Assembly (NCBI GenBank): GCA_965277435.1
Contig: OZ255821.1
Coordinates: 3,410,001-3,474,000, forward strand
Length of the DNA stretch: 64,000 nt
Reading direction: 5' to 3'
Source of the DNA: Bog-105 sp965277435
Lineage (GTDB): Bacteria; Acidobacteriota; Terriglobia; Bryobacterales; Bryobacteraceae
Shown here: positions 1 through 9,085 of the stretch, one piece after another
Layout of the letters: the number at the start of each line of letters is the position of its first letter
Numbering within the stretch: position 1 is the stretch's first letter
The notes under the pieces: model-generated
What the model saw: the letters and a program-made list of their open reading frames with translations, nothing else
Told to the model about the DNA's origin: nothing
The model's database searches: none
Program-made: the position numbers and the translations under genes

Positions 1-1748
1 TCGTTCACAATCGCTCTCGTCAGTGTCGCTTGTTTCGGCTGGGGAACATCGCTGGCCGCGAAATCGCGCCCGGCTAAAACCCGCATCCCCATCGTCTTGA
101 AATATTCGGGCGACACATCGTTGTTGTTTGTATTCATGAAATCGGCCCACCCGATTTTTTCGCCGGCGCGTGCCACGCTCCCGCTCCTTCCATGTGAACG
201 CATAACGCCAAACGAAGACGTGGCGACCGACTCTACGCCCGGAATCGCTCTCACCCGCTCCATCAGCCCGCGCAAGAAGCCCGGCGCTGCTTTATATCCC
301 TCCAGATCGCAAGTAAACGTTGCGACGGCCTCTTTATCGAAGCCTGCAGGCGTATGCGCCAAACGTTCAAAACTGCGCGCCAGCAGCCCCGCGCCCACCA
401 GCAGAAATGTGCATAGCGCAATCTGCGTACCAATTAAAATCCGCCGCCCGCCGAACCCGCTGCTCACCTTCGCCCTGCGCAGCACACTCTCGATCCTCAA
501 CTGCAGAATCGCCGGCGCGGCACTCGTCGCCATCAGCAGCGTCAGCGCGATTGAAGTCGCCAGCAAAAACAGCAACACCCGCCCGTGAATGCCCGCATTG
601 ATCGAGACCGGCACAATCGAAGTGTAAAGATCCCGCACCGGCGGTAGTAGCCGCAAAACAAGCGGCGTCATCGCGATCGCCACCAGCCACGCTGCGGCCG
701 TCGCCATCGCCGACAACAGCAGACCTTCCATTGCCATTTGCCGCGCCAACCGCCAGGGACTCGCCCCAATAGCCAGCTTGACCGCCATCTCCTGACGCCG
801 CGCCGCCGTTTGCGCCAGCAACAACCCCGCCACATTCAGGCCTACAATCAAAACCAGCACGGCCACCGCCGTCATTGCGAGCTTCAGCGCCTCTTCCAAA
901 CTGTCGCGCAATATCGACGTCCCACGCTCAAGCCGTTCCAACGCCATGCCTCGTTTCAAAAGCGCCGCCGCCTCTTCCGGTGATCCCTTCTCGTGACGCA
1001 GGTAGTAATCCTTCATGGTCGAATGCCAGATCGCCAGGCACTCTGCCTCCGCCCGCTCAGGAGTGCCATCAGGTTTCAACCGCCCCGTCAACTCGAACAT
1101 GGCCGCTTCAATCCTCGAATCTGCCAACAGTGGAAACGCTCGTAAAGGAATGCGAATATCCGGAGCCGTGTCTGCCGAAAGCCCGTTGAACTCCCTCGGC
1201 ATCACCCCCACAATCAACAGCCGGTGTCCGTTTACCGTGACGGTCTTCCCTCCGATCGCCTGCCGGTCACCCCCGAACCTCCTTCGCCAGAACCCGTAAC
1301 TCAACACCGCCGGAGGCGTGCCCGAACTCTGCGCCGCGTCATCCGCCATCAGCACGCGCCCCACGAACGCCCTCACTCCCAGTGCCTGAAAAAATTCCGG
1401 TGTGACCGCATGCACCGTGATCTGCTCCGCTGGCGCCGGCTCAGTCATCCGGAACCGCATGTCCAGGCCCGTCTCGCCGAACACGAACTGCAGAGCCGCG
1501 CCATGCTCCCGGACCGCTTCGTAATAAGCAAAAGGAAAATAGCTTCTCGGCGGAAGCTTGGGAAGCTGCTGCACCATCCTGACCAACTGCGCGGGATCCC
1601 GCACCGGCAGCGGCCGCAACAACACTGCATCGAACAGGCCGAAAACCGCCGTACTCGCGCCCATGCCCAGCGCCAGCAGGCCCACCATCAGCGCCGTCGA
1701 TCCGGGCCTCCGAGCCAACGTGCGCCACGCCAACCGCAAGTCATTCAT
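1..1748 (-). CDS. FtsX/MacB-type ABC permease (ADOP family), C-terminus cut off by window edge
   Basis: A leftward reading frame stays open from the ATG at 1748 to the window edge (582 codons). It begins MNDLRLAWRTLARRPG, followed by a hydrophobic helix containing MVGLLALGMGAS and then LRPLPVRDPAQLV, the hallmark of the acidobacterial orphan-permease family. A large MacB_PCD-like periplasmic region follows (roughly residues 50-240), then the first FtsX transmembrane block around residues 290-420. The family lacks its own ATPase, and its substrates are unknown. No clear Shine-Dalgarno precedes the start. The second FtsX block is expected outside the window. The family call is confident; the function is not. 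Confidence 0.88.
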   Translation of the reverse strand, partial: MNDLRLAWRTLARRPGSTALMVGLLALGMGASTAVFGLFDAVLLRPLPVRDPAQLVRMVQQLPKLPPRSYFPFAYYEAVREHGAALQFVFGETGLDMRFRMTEPAPAEQITVHAVTPEFFQALGVRAFVGRVLMADDAAQSSGTPPAVLSYGFWRRRFGGDRQAIGGKTVTVNGHRLLIVGVMPREFNGLSADTAPDIRIPLRAFPLLADSRIEAAMFELTGRLKPDGTPERAEAECLAIWHSTMKDYYLRHEKGSPEEAAALLKRGMALERLERGTSILRDSLEEALKLAMTAVAVLVLIVGLNVAGLLLAQTAARRQEMAVKLAIGASPWRLARQMAMEGLLLSAMATAAAWLVAIAMTPLVLRLLPPVRDLYTSIVPVSINAGIHGRVLLFLLATSIALTLLMATSAAPAILQLRIESVLRRAKVSSGFGGRRILIGTQIALCTFLLVGAGLLARSFERLAHTPAGFDKEAVATFTCDLEGYKAAPGFLRGLMERVRAIPGVESVATSSFGVMRSHGRSGSVARAGEKIGWADFMNTNNNDVSPEYFKTMGMRVLAGRDFAASDVPQPKQATLTRAIVN

Positions 1749-1825
1749 GCAAACTATTCTATGGGCCCAAACCCGTTTGCTTCTATGGAATTGATTTGTG
1801 AGTTGACCCAGAAGACAATGACAGA

Positions 1826-2104
1826 ATGAGGGCTCAGAAAGTCATCGACAAATCGGGTCGCGTCTTGATCCCCAACCTCTTGCGGGACGAGTTTCATCTG
1901 GAGCCCGGCGACACTCTCGAACTAGAAACCGCCGGTGAGCAGATCGTTCTCCGTCCGGTCCGCGGTACGGGACCGCTAAGCAAAGAGCACGGTATCTGGG
2001 TTTTCCGCACCGGGCAAGTGCTGCCCGCCTCCGCCACTGGTGAAATGCTGCGGCAGATCCGGCAAGAACGTGACCTAGTGAACCTCGGCAAACGAGTCGG
2101 CTGA
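1826..2104 (+). CDS. AbrB/SpoVT-type DNA-binding protein, orphan antitoxin-like
   Basis: This is a 92-residue protein. Residues 1-45 (MRAQKVIDKSGRVLIP, then EPGDTLELE) form the swapped-hairpin AbrB fold used by VapB/MazE-like antitoxins and transition regulators to bind operator DNA as dimers. The C-terminal half (EMLRQIRQERD) has the charged helical character of a toxin-wrapping tail. The usual partner, a PIN-domain toxin directly downstream, is absent: the next gene lies on the other strand. It may be an orphan antitoxin or a stand-alone repressor. The start ATG has no strong ribosome site. Confidence 0.75.
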   Translation: MRAQKVIDKSGRVLIPNLLRDEFHLEPGDTLELETAGEQIVLRPVRGTGPLSKEHGIWVFRTGQVLPASATGEMLRQIRQERDLVNLGKRVG

Positions 2105-2117
2105 GGACTCCCCGAAC

Positions 2118-3134
2118 CTAGTCCACCGTCTTTTTTCGAATCGAAGCCGAATACTTCGCCGTTGCTCGGCCTTTCGCCGAAAGCCAGCGATACCCCGGAA
2201 CGCCGAATAAACTGCCACGAGCGATCATTTCCCTGCGAATTTCCGGAAAAGGCGAAGCACCGAACTCCATGCCGCAGGCGACAGTTCGCAGGTTCCACGG
2301 TGGGTCCGTGCGCGACCGGTTTTCTTCCCAGATCCCGAGCCACGGGAAAGCGGCGCGCTGCCACTCATAGCCGAATTCAATAGCGGTAACAGGATCATAC
2401 GCAAAGAAACCCACTCGCTCACCCCGCCTGTTAAGCAGGTGCGTCGTGAATTTCGCCGAACTTGCTTCAGCCGTGAACGTGCTGAGATCCGCGCTCTCCC
2501 CATTTGCCAGCGGCGCGGACGGCCAGCTAAAATCGGCTCCCGTGGCGAGGGTCGATTTGCCGAACGCTGTCTCGAACGTGCGCGATTTCTCGGCTTGTAG
2601 CGCAAATTGTGTTTTGCCGTGCTGTAAAAAGGGCGGCCCGAGTGTCACATGTTGCGTCCAGGCGATGGGGCGATCCAGAGCCAGCAGATTCTCTACCGTT
2701 TCCACGAACTGGATCGTCTCACTGCCGGGGCTCAGCGAAATCAACCGCTCGAAACGCAAACCGGCCAGCGGCAGATCCGCTTTCAGCTTTACTGCTCGGT
2801 CGCTAATATCGACTTGGTAAGGAACCACCGATGCCTCGCCATGCACCGTCAAGCCGGACGCCGCTTCTTCCTCCGACGGAGGCCCGAACATGTCGAGACA
2901 CAGGTTATGCCCCATGATCCCGGCCAACAGCTTGCTTTCGGAATTGCCGCCGTACTCAGGGTGAACGTCTGCGCGATAACTGGAGGGCTCGATCGACGTC
3001 CAAGGCGGAATCCAAAGCGGATTTACCCCCGATTCTTTGTGCAGAATCTCAGCCACATGGCCGCCTTCGCGCAACACTGTTACCCGAACTAAATCGTTCT
3101 CGATTTGAGCTGCTTCACGCCCGTGAAATTTCAC
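2118..3134 (-). CDS. Galactose-mutarotase-like (aldose 1-epimerase fold) protein
   Basis: About 338 residues with the pattern of the mutarotase-like beta-sandwich: an opening NDLVRVTVLREGGHVAEI strand pair, then long alternating strands (LRFERLISLSPGS, QFVETVENL, WTQHVTLGPPFL) and a late FGYEWQRAAFPWLGIWEENR segment. Family members act on sugar anomers or are non-catalytic. I cannot assign the catalytic His/Glu with certainty. I chose the GTG at 3134 because it overlaps the upstream stop as GTGA, an arrangement seen repeatedly in this window; a TTG at 3143 is the alternative. It is the last gene of the leftward sugar-oxidation operon. Confidence 0.65.
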   Translation of the reverse strand: MKFHGREAAQIENDLVRVTVLREGGHVAEILHKESGVNPLWIPPWTSIEPSSYRADVHPEYGGNSESKLLAGIMGHNLCLDMFGPPSEEEAASGLTVHGEASVVPYQVDISDRAVKLKADLPLAGLRFERLISLSPGSETIQFVETVENLLALDRPIAWTQHVTLGPPFLQHGKTQFALQAEKSRTFETAFGKSTLATGADFSWPSAPLANGESADLSTFTAEASSAKFTTHLLNRRGERVGFFAYDPVTAIEFGYEWQRAAFPWLGIWEENRSRTDPPWNLRTVACGMEFGASPFPEIRREMIARGSLFGVPGYRWLSAKGRATAKYSASIRKKTVD

Positions 3135-3709
3135 TTCGCGCAACTCGGAAACGTCATTTGGGGCGCGTTGCCCTTGTAGCCCAGTTCCTCGATCAGTCCC
3201 ACGCGCGACGTGTAATAGCCGTCGGCCGTCATGCTTTTCACCAGGGCGAAGAATTGTACGCTTCGCCCCTGCGTTACTCCTGAGTTCGCATCCGCCGCTT
3301 CACAGAGCGGTTCGAGAATCGCCAGCTGCTGTGCCTCACTCAACGCGATAAACTTCTTGCCGGCCGCCCGATCGGCTTCTGTATCGAGCCAGCGCAGTCC
3401 GTCGGCGAAGAGCACCTGCTGATCGGTGTTGCGAGCCAGCACGAGATCGATATAAGCCGGCACGGCCGCGCCCACCGCTCCCGGGGAATCGGTCGCCGGG
3501 ATGATCAGATCCGTAATGCAAGACAACGTGGCGAAATCGCCTTCGTTTAGGAAACGGGGCAGCGCCACAGCGGGCGGTGCCGATGGCGGATGGTGATGCT
3601 CGGTTTCCTGCCCGAAAAGTTCATCGCTGGCAAATGGATACGCGCACGTCGCGCCGATCGCCCCGAAAATCTTTAAAACCGAACGCCGGTCACTCGAATA
3701 GCTCGACAT
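3131..3709 (-). CDS. Gluconate 2-dehydrogenase subunit 3 family protein with Tat signal
   Basis: This 192-residue protein starts MSSYSSDRRSVLKIFGAIG, a twin-arginine-like signal (RRSVLK plus a hydrophobic stretch), so it is probably exported folded to the periplasm. The mature part has the family features LSCITDLIIPATDSPGA and FFALVKSMTADGYYTS near the C-terminus. In known enzymes this small subunit accompanies a GMC-type FAD catalytic subunit and helps its export and maturation. The GMC gene ends 13 bases upstream, which fits. The ATG at 3709 is preceded by AAGGGAGG, so I prefer it over a longer in-frame start at 3754. Confidence 0.85.
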   Translation of the reverse strand: MSSYSSDRRSVLKIFGAIGATCAYPFASDELFGQETEHHHPPSAPPAVALPRFLNEGDFATLSCITDLIIPATDSPGAVGAAVPAYIDLVLARNTDQQVLFADGLRWLDTEADRAAGKKFIALSEAQQLAILEPLCEAADANSGVTQGRSVQFFALVKSMTADGYYTSRVGLIEELGYKGNAPQMTFPSCAK

Positions 3710-3722
3710 CAAACCTCCCTTA

Positions 3723-5285
3723 TCAAATCTGCCTTTTCTGCAGGCGATCGGCAATGTGATCGGCTGTGCGTGTGGCTAACGCCATGATCGTCAGCGTCGG
3801 ATTTTTTTCGGAAGAACTCGGGAATACACTCGCATCGACAACATACAAATTCGGCACGTCGTGCGAGCGGCAGAATTCATTCACCACCGATGTTTTCGGG
3901 TCCGTGCCGATGCGGCATCCACCCACCTCGTGATTCGTGGCAGGCTTCGGGCTAACCGACAGAATCTCGCCTTTGCTGGCCAGCAAAATCTCGCGGCACC
4001 ACGCCTTCATGTCGTTGTGCAGCTTCTGGTCCGATTCGCCCAGCTTCCAGGTGCGCCGTGCGCGCGGCAAACCGTACTCGTCAGTAATTGCTGGATCGAG
4101 ATCGATGTAGCTCTCCCGATTGGGAATCATCTCGTGATAGCCCGTGAAGGTAAGGTAAGCCGGATAGCGCTCTTTTATAGATTGCTTATATCCCGCGCCC
4201 ATACCCTTCATGCTCTTGGCCCAGCCGACGCTACGGTGATTCTGATAATTGAACTGAATGCCGAAGCTGCGCGCGTAGTCCCGCTTCTTTTCATGCATGA
4301 AGGACGGCACGTAAGCATGATCGAGAAATCCTTCATCGTTAGTGGTCTGCTTTCCCACAAAGTCGGTCAGAAACACTTCGAATCCGGCCGTAATGTGCGG
4401 AATAAAATTCTTGCCCAGCTCGCCGCTCGAGTTGCCGAGACCCGTCGGGAAGCGGCTCGATTTCGACATCAGCAGCAGAGCCACGCTTTGCGCGCAGGCG
4501 CAGGCGACGACCACGACACGTCCGCGAGCCACTCCTTCAGCGCGCGTTTCGCGATCGAAGTATCGGACCTCTTTGACTTTCGCTTCGTCCGAAACCGGCA
4601 GGTCGTAAACGATGCTGTTCGAGCGTAACGTTAGCTTGCCGGTCGAAAGCGCCGGGATCATGTGTACGTCGTACGAATTGTATTTGGCGGCTACATCACA
4701 GCCCGACATGCAGTTGCCGCAGTAGTGACACGCTGGACGTGTCGCCCGCGGCTTCGTCAGAGTCGCCTTACGAACGTGAATCACCGGAACGCCGAGCTTA
4801 GCCGCGCCGGCCTGGATCGCGAGATCGGTACACTTCATCGCCGGAGGTGGCATGAAGATCCCGTCCGGCAAATCTTCCAGATGGTCGTAGTTCCCGCACA
4901 CGCCTACCTGCTCTTCGATGCGGTCGTAATACGGTTTCATGTCGGCGTAACTGAACGGCCAGTTCTCTCCGCCCCCATCATGATCGCGCCCTTTAAAATC
5001 GCGCTGGCTGAAACGCAGCGCTACTGCATTCCACAGCTGCGTCTTGCCGCCCAGACCGCGGCTGCGCTCCCCATCCATGCCCGGCTTGCCCGGCTTCATC
5101 GTCGGAATATGGCGGAACGGAAACTCATACGGCAGGGCATGTGTGTTGAAATCCGTGCGGGTATTTAGTTTAGGGCCGCCTTCTAGAACCAGCACGTCCG
5201 CTCCCAATTCCGCTAGCCGCGAAGATAACGTTCCGCCGCCTGCCCCGGAACCGACCACCACCACGTCGTAAATCTTGTCCGCCAT
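3723..5285 (-). CDS. GMC family FAD-dependent oxidoreductase (sugar/alcohol dehydrogenase)
   Basis: A 520-residue flavoprotein. The N-terminal Rossmann motif VVVGSGAGGGTLSSRLAE binds FAD, and the GMC C-terminal domain carries NHEVGGCRIG and VVDASVFPSSSEKNPTLTIM, where the active-site His/Asn pair of the family lies. An internal HYCGNCMSGCD cysteine cluster resembles that of gluconate/sorbitol dehydrogenase-type members. It most likely oxidises a sugar or sugar acid in the periplasm together with the Tat-exported small subunit encoded just downstream. No signal peptide is visible, consistent with piggy-back export on that subunit. No cytochrome c subunit is encoded nearby. Confidence 0.92.
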   Translation of the reverse strand: MADKIYDVVVVGSGAGGGTLSSRLAELGADVLVLEGGPKLNTRTDFNTHALPYEFPFRHIPTMKPGKPGMDGERSRGLGGKTQLWNAVALRFSQRDFKGRDHDGGGENWPFSYADMKPYYDRIEEQVGVCGNYDHLEDLPDGIFMPPPAMKCTDLAIQAGAAKLGVPVIHVRKATLTKPRATRPACHYCGNCMSGCDVAAKYNSYDVHMIPALSTGKLTLRSNSIVYDLPVSDEAKVKEVRYFDRETRAEGVARGRVVVVACACAQSVALLLMSKSSRFPTGLGNSSGELGKNFIPHITAGFEVFLTDFVGKQTTNDEGFLDHAYVPSFMHEKKRDYARSFGIQFNYQNHRSVGWAKSMKGMGAGYKQSIKERYPAYLTFTGYHEMIPNRESYIDLDPAITDEYGLPRARRTWKLGESDQKLHNDMKAWCREILLASKGEILSVSPKPATNHEVGGCRIGTDPKTSVVNEFCRSHDVPNLYVVDASVFPSSSEKNPTLTIMALATRTADHIADRLQKRQI

Positions 5286-5288
5286 TTG

Positions 5289-6422
5289 TTACTTCGTTTT
5301 ATTTTCGAAAAGAAACAACCCGCTCTTGCCTGCTACGACAAAATCGAGGTCGCCGTCCCCGTCAATATCCACCGCCGGAATTTGTAAACCTCCGCCGGTA
5401 CGTCCGCCGTAATCGACCACGTGCTTCACCCACTCGATCTCTTTCCCGGGAACCATCAGCCTCTCATACCAGTACACTCCAAGCGGTTCGCGCGCGCCGG
5501 GATCTTTCCCGTTATGCGCCATAAACCGTTTGCCGGTCAGCAGACCGATGTTTTTCCCATCGTGAAAATTCACCACCGTCACCGCATGGGGTTGCGACCA
5601 GCTATCGTCGATCAGGTGCTTCTCCCACGAGCCGCCGCCTTTATTCTCCAGCCAGAAAATTCCATAATTGTGCGCCATGGACGTGATCACATCCGGCTTG
5701 CCGTCGTTATTCACATCCGCCACGTACATGAATCCCACATCGCCCAGCTTCCACTCTTCATGCAGTTTCCAATCCGGGCTTTTCGGATTTGACGGAGCTT
5801 CGAGCCAGCCATTCGGCGTCAAAATGTCGTTCCGACCGTCGCCGTTTACATCACCCGCCCCGATCCCGTGACCGAGACTGTGTGGACTGGCGATGTGCCC
5901 CTCCATCCCGCCGCGCCCATCCTTGCTGAACCAGGTGAGCGGGGCCTTCGCATCGCCGAACTCGGGTAAGACCTCGTTGGCTTTTCCATCGTTGTCAAGA
6001 TCGACCAACTCCGCAAATTCGACTGGCGCAATCGTACTCATCGGATGCTCCTGCCAAGCACCCCCGTGATTGCCCGGATTCTGCCACCAAGCGATTTTCT
6101 TGCTGAACCAACCCACAGTAACGAGATCGACATGCCCGTCGCTATTGACATCAAGCGGTACCGTGCTCAGGTCATCGATGTAGTTATTCGTATAGTCGAT
6201 ATCGCGAAAATGGTGCTTCTTCCAGCTGGGCCCTTCGTACCAGTTTTCGCCCGACACAATGTCGAGCTTGCCATCTCCATTGATGTCGCAGACTGCGGCC
6301 GACTCGCTCGATCCTAGATCGATGGTGTGTTTCTGGAAAGGCACATCCGCCGGCCGTACCGTCTCATAAGCCATTGCCAGAAGACAGAAGCCGGTCAGTC
6401 CTAGCAAAAATTTCTTTGACAC
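5289..6422 (-). CDS. Secreted FG-GAP/VCBS-repeat beta-propeller protein
   Basis: About 377 residues. Repeated calcium-binding-like blades (CDINGDGKLDIVSG, DVNSDGHVDLVTV, DVNGDGRNDILTP, DVNNDGKPDVITS, DIDGDGDLDFVVAG) define a seven-bladed-type propeller. I chose the GTG at 6422, giving VSKKFLLGLTGFCLLAMA, a good signal peptide; longer in-frame starts at 6455 and 6566 would run into or overlap the divergent gene. It is first in the leftward operon, 3 bases before the GMC gene, suggesting a secreted partner of the sugar oxidation system. The binding target is unknown. Confidence 0.8.
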   Translation of the reverse strand: MSKKFLLGLTGFCLLAMAYETVRPADVPFQKHTIDLGSSESAAVCDINGDGKLDIVSGENWYEGPSWKKHHFRDIDYTNNYIDDLSTVPLDVNSDGHVDLVTVGWFSKKIAWWQNPGNHGGAWQEHPMSTIAPVEFAELVDLDNDGKANEVLPEFGDAKAPLTWFSKDGRGGMEGHIASPHSLGHGIGAGDVNGDGRNDILTPNGWLEAPSNPKSPDWKLHEEWKLGDVGFMYVADVNNDGKPDVITSMAHNYGIFWLENKGGGSWEKHLIDDSWSQPHAVTVVNFHDGKNIGLLTGKRFMAHNGKDPGAREPLGVYWYERLMVPGKEIEWVKHVVDYGGRTGGGLQIPAVDIDGDGDLDFVVAGKSGLFLFENKTK

Positions 6423-6500
6423 CAGGTATAACCTATCACCGCCGAACTCCGTCATCTTATTGTGTGTGGGATCGTAAACATGGCCACCGATCAAAAATAG

Positions 6501-7313
6501 ATGACTTATCTTCTTTGCTGCTTCTTCTTCCTGTGGGCTGATACCGGGACCCTGACCCTGACCCATACCCCCTTGGAGAAAGGCTTCAATGACATGTACA
6601 ACCTAGAGTTCGCAAAGGCGCACCAGGCCTTCGAAAACTGGGAGAAACAACATCCCGATGACCCGGAAGCTCCGGTCTTCGATGCCGCTGCCTATCTCTT
6701 TTCGGAATTCGACAGATTGCGCATCCTGCAATCGCAATTCTTTGTAAACGACCAGGGTTATTCGTCCCTCAAACGGCAGATGCCGAGTCCAGAGATCAAG
6801 CGGCAGTTTGAGGCGGCGCTCGGGCAAGGCGAAACGCTGGCAACGGCACGCCTGAAAGAATCGCCGAACGATCAAACGGCACTGTTTGCCAATGTGCTGC
6901 GCCTGGGATTGCACTCGAACTATCTGGCGCTCATCCAGAAGAATAATTTCGCGGCCCTGACGGAAGTCAAACAGTCGACATTTCTGGCCGAACAGCTGGT
7001 CAAGCTATACCCAGACAACTTCGACGCTTATATTGCGATCGGTATCGAGAATTATCTGCTGAGTCTCAAACCCGCTCCCGTTCGCTGGTTCTTACATGCC
7101 ACCGGAGCACAGACCGACAGACAGTTTGGTATAGAAAAGTTGCGGCTGACAGCCACTCAGGGGCATTACCTGCGGCCGTACGCGAACTTGCTGTTGGCAG
7201 TGGCCGCCCTGCGCGACAAGAACAGCCAGGAGGCGCGCAACCATTTGTCCGACTTGGCCACGCGCTTCCCGCACAACCCCCTCTATCGCGAAGAGCTCGC
7301 CAAGATTCAGTGA
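6501..7313 (+). CDS. Exported TPR-like hypothetical protein
   Basis: 270 residues with a short hydrophobic N-terminus (LLCCFFFLWA) typical of a signal peptide. The rest is helical with TPR-like spacing: FAKAHQAFENWEKQHPDDPEA, FLAEQLVKLYPDNFDAYIAIG and EARNHLSDLATRFPHNPLYREELAKI. Such proteins are common in acidobacteria and are probably periplasmic scaffolds. It starts divergently from the VCBS operon and ends on the base before the stop codon of the convergent transporter ATPase gene. No specific function can be given. Confidence 0.7.
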   Translation: MTYLLCCFFFLWADTGTLTLTHTPLEKGFNDMYNLEFAKAHQAFENWEKQHPDDPEAPVFDAAAYLFSEFDRLRILQSQFFVNDQGYSSLKRQMPSPEIKRQFEAALGQGETLATARLKESPNDQTALFANVLRLGLHSNYLALIQKNNFAALTEVKQSTFLAEQLVKLYPDNFDAYIAIGIENYLLSLKPAPVRWFLHATGAQTDRQFGIEKLRLTATQGHYLRPYANLLLAVAALRDKNSQEARNHLSDLATRFPHNPLYREELAKIQ

Positions 7314-8258
7314 TTACAAAACGTCGCGGATGCAAGCTTTGAAATGGCCCGGCGTCACCTCGCGCAACTCGGGAATCACTTTCGCGCATTCCGGGATAGC
7401 GTAAGGGCAGCGTGTTCGAAAGACGCAGCCGGATGGTGGGTTTAAGGGCGAGGGGATTTCGCCTTGCAAGATGATTTTCTGGCGCTTGGCTTTCGGATCG
7501 GGCACCGGCGCAGCCGATAGCAGAGCTTGCGTGTATGGATGTTTCGGCGTGCGGCTGAGCGCGCGAGCCGGCGCAAGTTCCATGATGCGCCCCAGGTATA
7601 GAACAGCCACGCGGTGGCAGAGTCGTTCCACCACCGCCAGATCATGCGAGACGAATAGCATGGAGAGTAGAAACTCCTGCTGTAGCTCCTGAATCAGTTC
7701 AACCACTTGCGCCTGAACAGATACGTCGAGCGCTGAAACGGGCTCATCCGCTACCACAAACTTCGGATGAAGAATCAGTGCGCGCGCAATGCCGATGCGC
7801 TGGCGCTGGCCACCGGAAAACTGGTGCGGATAGCGCGCCATATATTCGGTAGACAGCCCGACGCGCCGCAACATCTCGGCTACCTGCTCCTGCCGCCCGG
7901 GCGCCGAAGCGCCGCCGTGGATCCGCAACGGTTCTCCGATGATCTCTCCTACTGTCATGCGTGGATTGAGACTGGCAAACGGATCCTGGAAAATCATTTG
8001 CATGTCACGTCGCAGCGGACGCATTTCGGAGCGGCTCAAATGGGTAATGTCACGGCCATCGAACAGAATCCGTCCTCCCGTCGTATCGAGCAGCCGTAAA
8101 ATTGAGCGTCCCAGCGTGCTCTTGCCTGACCCCGATTCGCCGACCAGCCCCATAATCTCCCGCTCGCGGATGGTTACCGTGACGTCCTGCAAAGCATGCA
8201 CTTTAGCGCCGCCGGAAACCGGAAACACTTTTTCCAGATGCTGGACTTCGATTGTCAT
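7314..8258 (-). CDS. Peptide ABC transporter ATP-binding protein (OppF/DppF type)
   Basis: 314 residues. It has Walker A GESGSGKST (about residues 40-48), the Q-loop in MIFQDPFASLNP, ABC signature FSGGQRQRIGIARAL, Walker B VVADEP and the switch His in LFVSHDLAVV. The C-terminal oligopeptide-transporter tail (GCVFRTRCPYAIPEC) has paired cysteines found in many OppD/F proteins. The ATG at 8258 shares one base with the stop of the preceding gene, so the two ATPases are translationally coupled. With the receptor and permease genes at 10487-13716 it makes a full importer that powers peptide uptake. Confidence 0.93.
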   Translation of the reverse strand: MTIEVQHLEKVFPVSGGAKVHALQDVTVTIREREIMGLVGESGSGKSTLGRSILRLLDTTGGRILFDGRDITHLSRSEMRPLRRDMQMIFQDPFASLNPRMTVGEIIGEPLRIHGGASAPGRQEQVAEMLRRVGLSTEYMARYPHQFSGGQRQRIGIARALILHPKFVVADEPVSALDVSVQAQVVELIQELQQEFLLSMLFVSHDLAVVERLCHRVAVLYLGRIMELAPARALSRTPKHPYTQALLSAAPVPDPKAKRQKIILQGEIPSPLNPPSGCVFRTRCPYAIPECAKVIPELREVTPGHFKACIRDVL

Positions 8259-9085
8259 CAAGTGTTGGCGTGCAGCTTGCGCGCGCTATCGAGAAGCTTC
8301 TGCGTATAGGGATGGCGGGGCGCGGCGAAGATCTGGTCGACCGGCGCTTCTTCGACAATACGGCCCTGGTACATGACAGCCACCCGTGTGGCCATTTGCG
8401 CGACTACGCCCAAATCGTGCGTCACGAACAAAATGCTCATACCGATTTCCTGTTGCAATCGCCGCATGAGATCGAGGATTTGTGCCTGTACCGTGACATC
8501 TAAAGCTGTGGTTGGCTCGTCGGCTATCAAGAGCGACGGGTTGCACGAGAGCGCCATGGCAATCATCACGCGCTGGCGCATGCCGCCTGACATTTGGTGT
8601 GGATAATCGCGCAAACGTCTTTTCGCATCGGCTATCCCGACCAGTTGAAACAGATCCGCCACCGCCCCTAGCGCCTGTTTCCTGTTCTTGCGCTGATGCA
8701 GCATGATCGATTCCGCCACCTGGTCGCCTGCCGTGAAAACCGGATTGAGCGAGGTCATGGGTTCTTGAAAAATCATGGCGATCGAATTGCCGCGCACCGC
8801 GCGCATGTCGCGTTCTGAAAGCTGCGTCAGATCCCGGCTGCTTCCGTTTTCTGCCGTGTATTCGATGGAGCCGCTGACGATACGCCCCGGCGAAGCAATC
8901 AGGCGCATAATCGAAAGGCTGGTCACGCTCTTGCCTGAACCGGATTCGCCCACCAGCGCCAGCGTCTCGCCGCGCCTAAGATCGAAGCTCACGCCATCGA
9001 CGGATTTCACAACCCCACTTCGCGCATGAAAATGAGTCTTCAAATCACGCACCGCGAGCACAGTTTGTACACTCAAGTTTTCCAT
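8258..9085 (-). CDS. Peptide ABC transporter ATP-binding protein (OppD/DppD type)
   Basis: About 275 residues with Walker A GESGSGKSVT, the Q-loop region MIFQEPMTSLNPVF, signature MSGGMRQRVMIAMAL and Walker B LLIADEP. It ends shortly after the APRHPYTQKLLDS segment, so the C-terminal cysteine tail is shorter than in its partner. I chose the ATG at 9085 (MENLSVQTV); its codon overlaps by two bases the ATG of the divergent M81 peptidase gene at 9084. Two in-frame alternatives (9091 and 9124) would lengthen the overlap. The nearly shared start region implies back-to-back promoters lying inside both coding sequences. Confidence 0.92.
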   Translation of the reverse strand: MENLSVQTVLAVRDLKTHFHARSGVVKSVDGVSFDLRRGETLALVGESGSGKSVTSLSIMRLIASPGRIVSGSIEYTAENGSSRDLTQLSERDMRAVRGNSIAMIFQEPMTSLNPVFTAGDQVAESIMLHQRKNRKQALGAVADLFQLVGIADAKRRLRDYPHQMSGGMRQRVMIAMALSCNPSLLIADEPTTALDVTVQAQILDLMRRLQQEIGMSILFVTHDLGVVAQMATRVAVMYQGRIVEEAPVDQIFAAPRHPYTQKLLDSARKLHANT

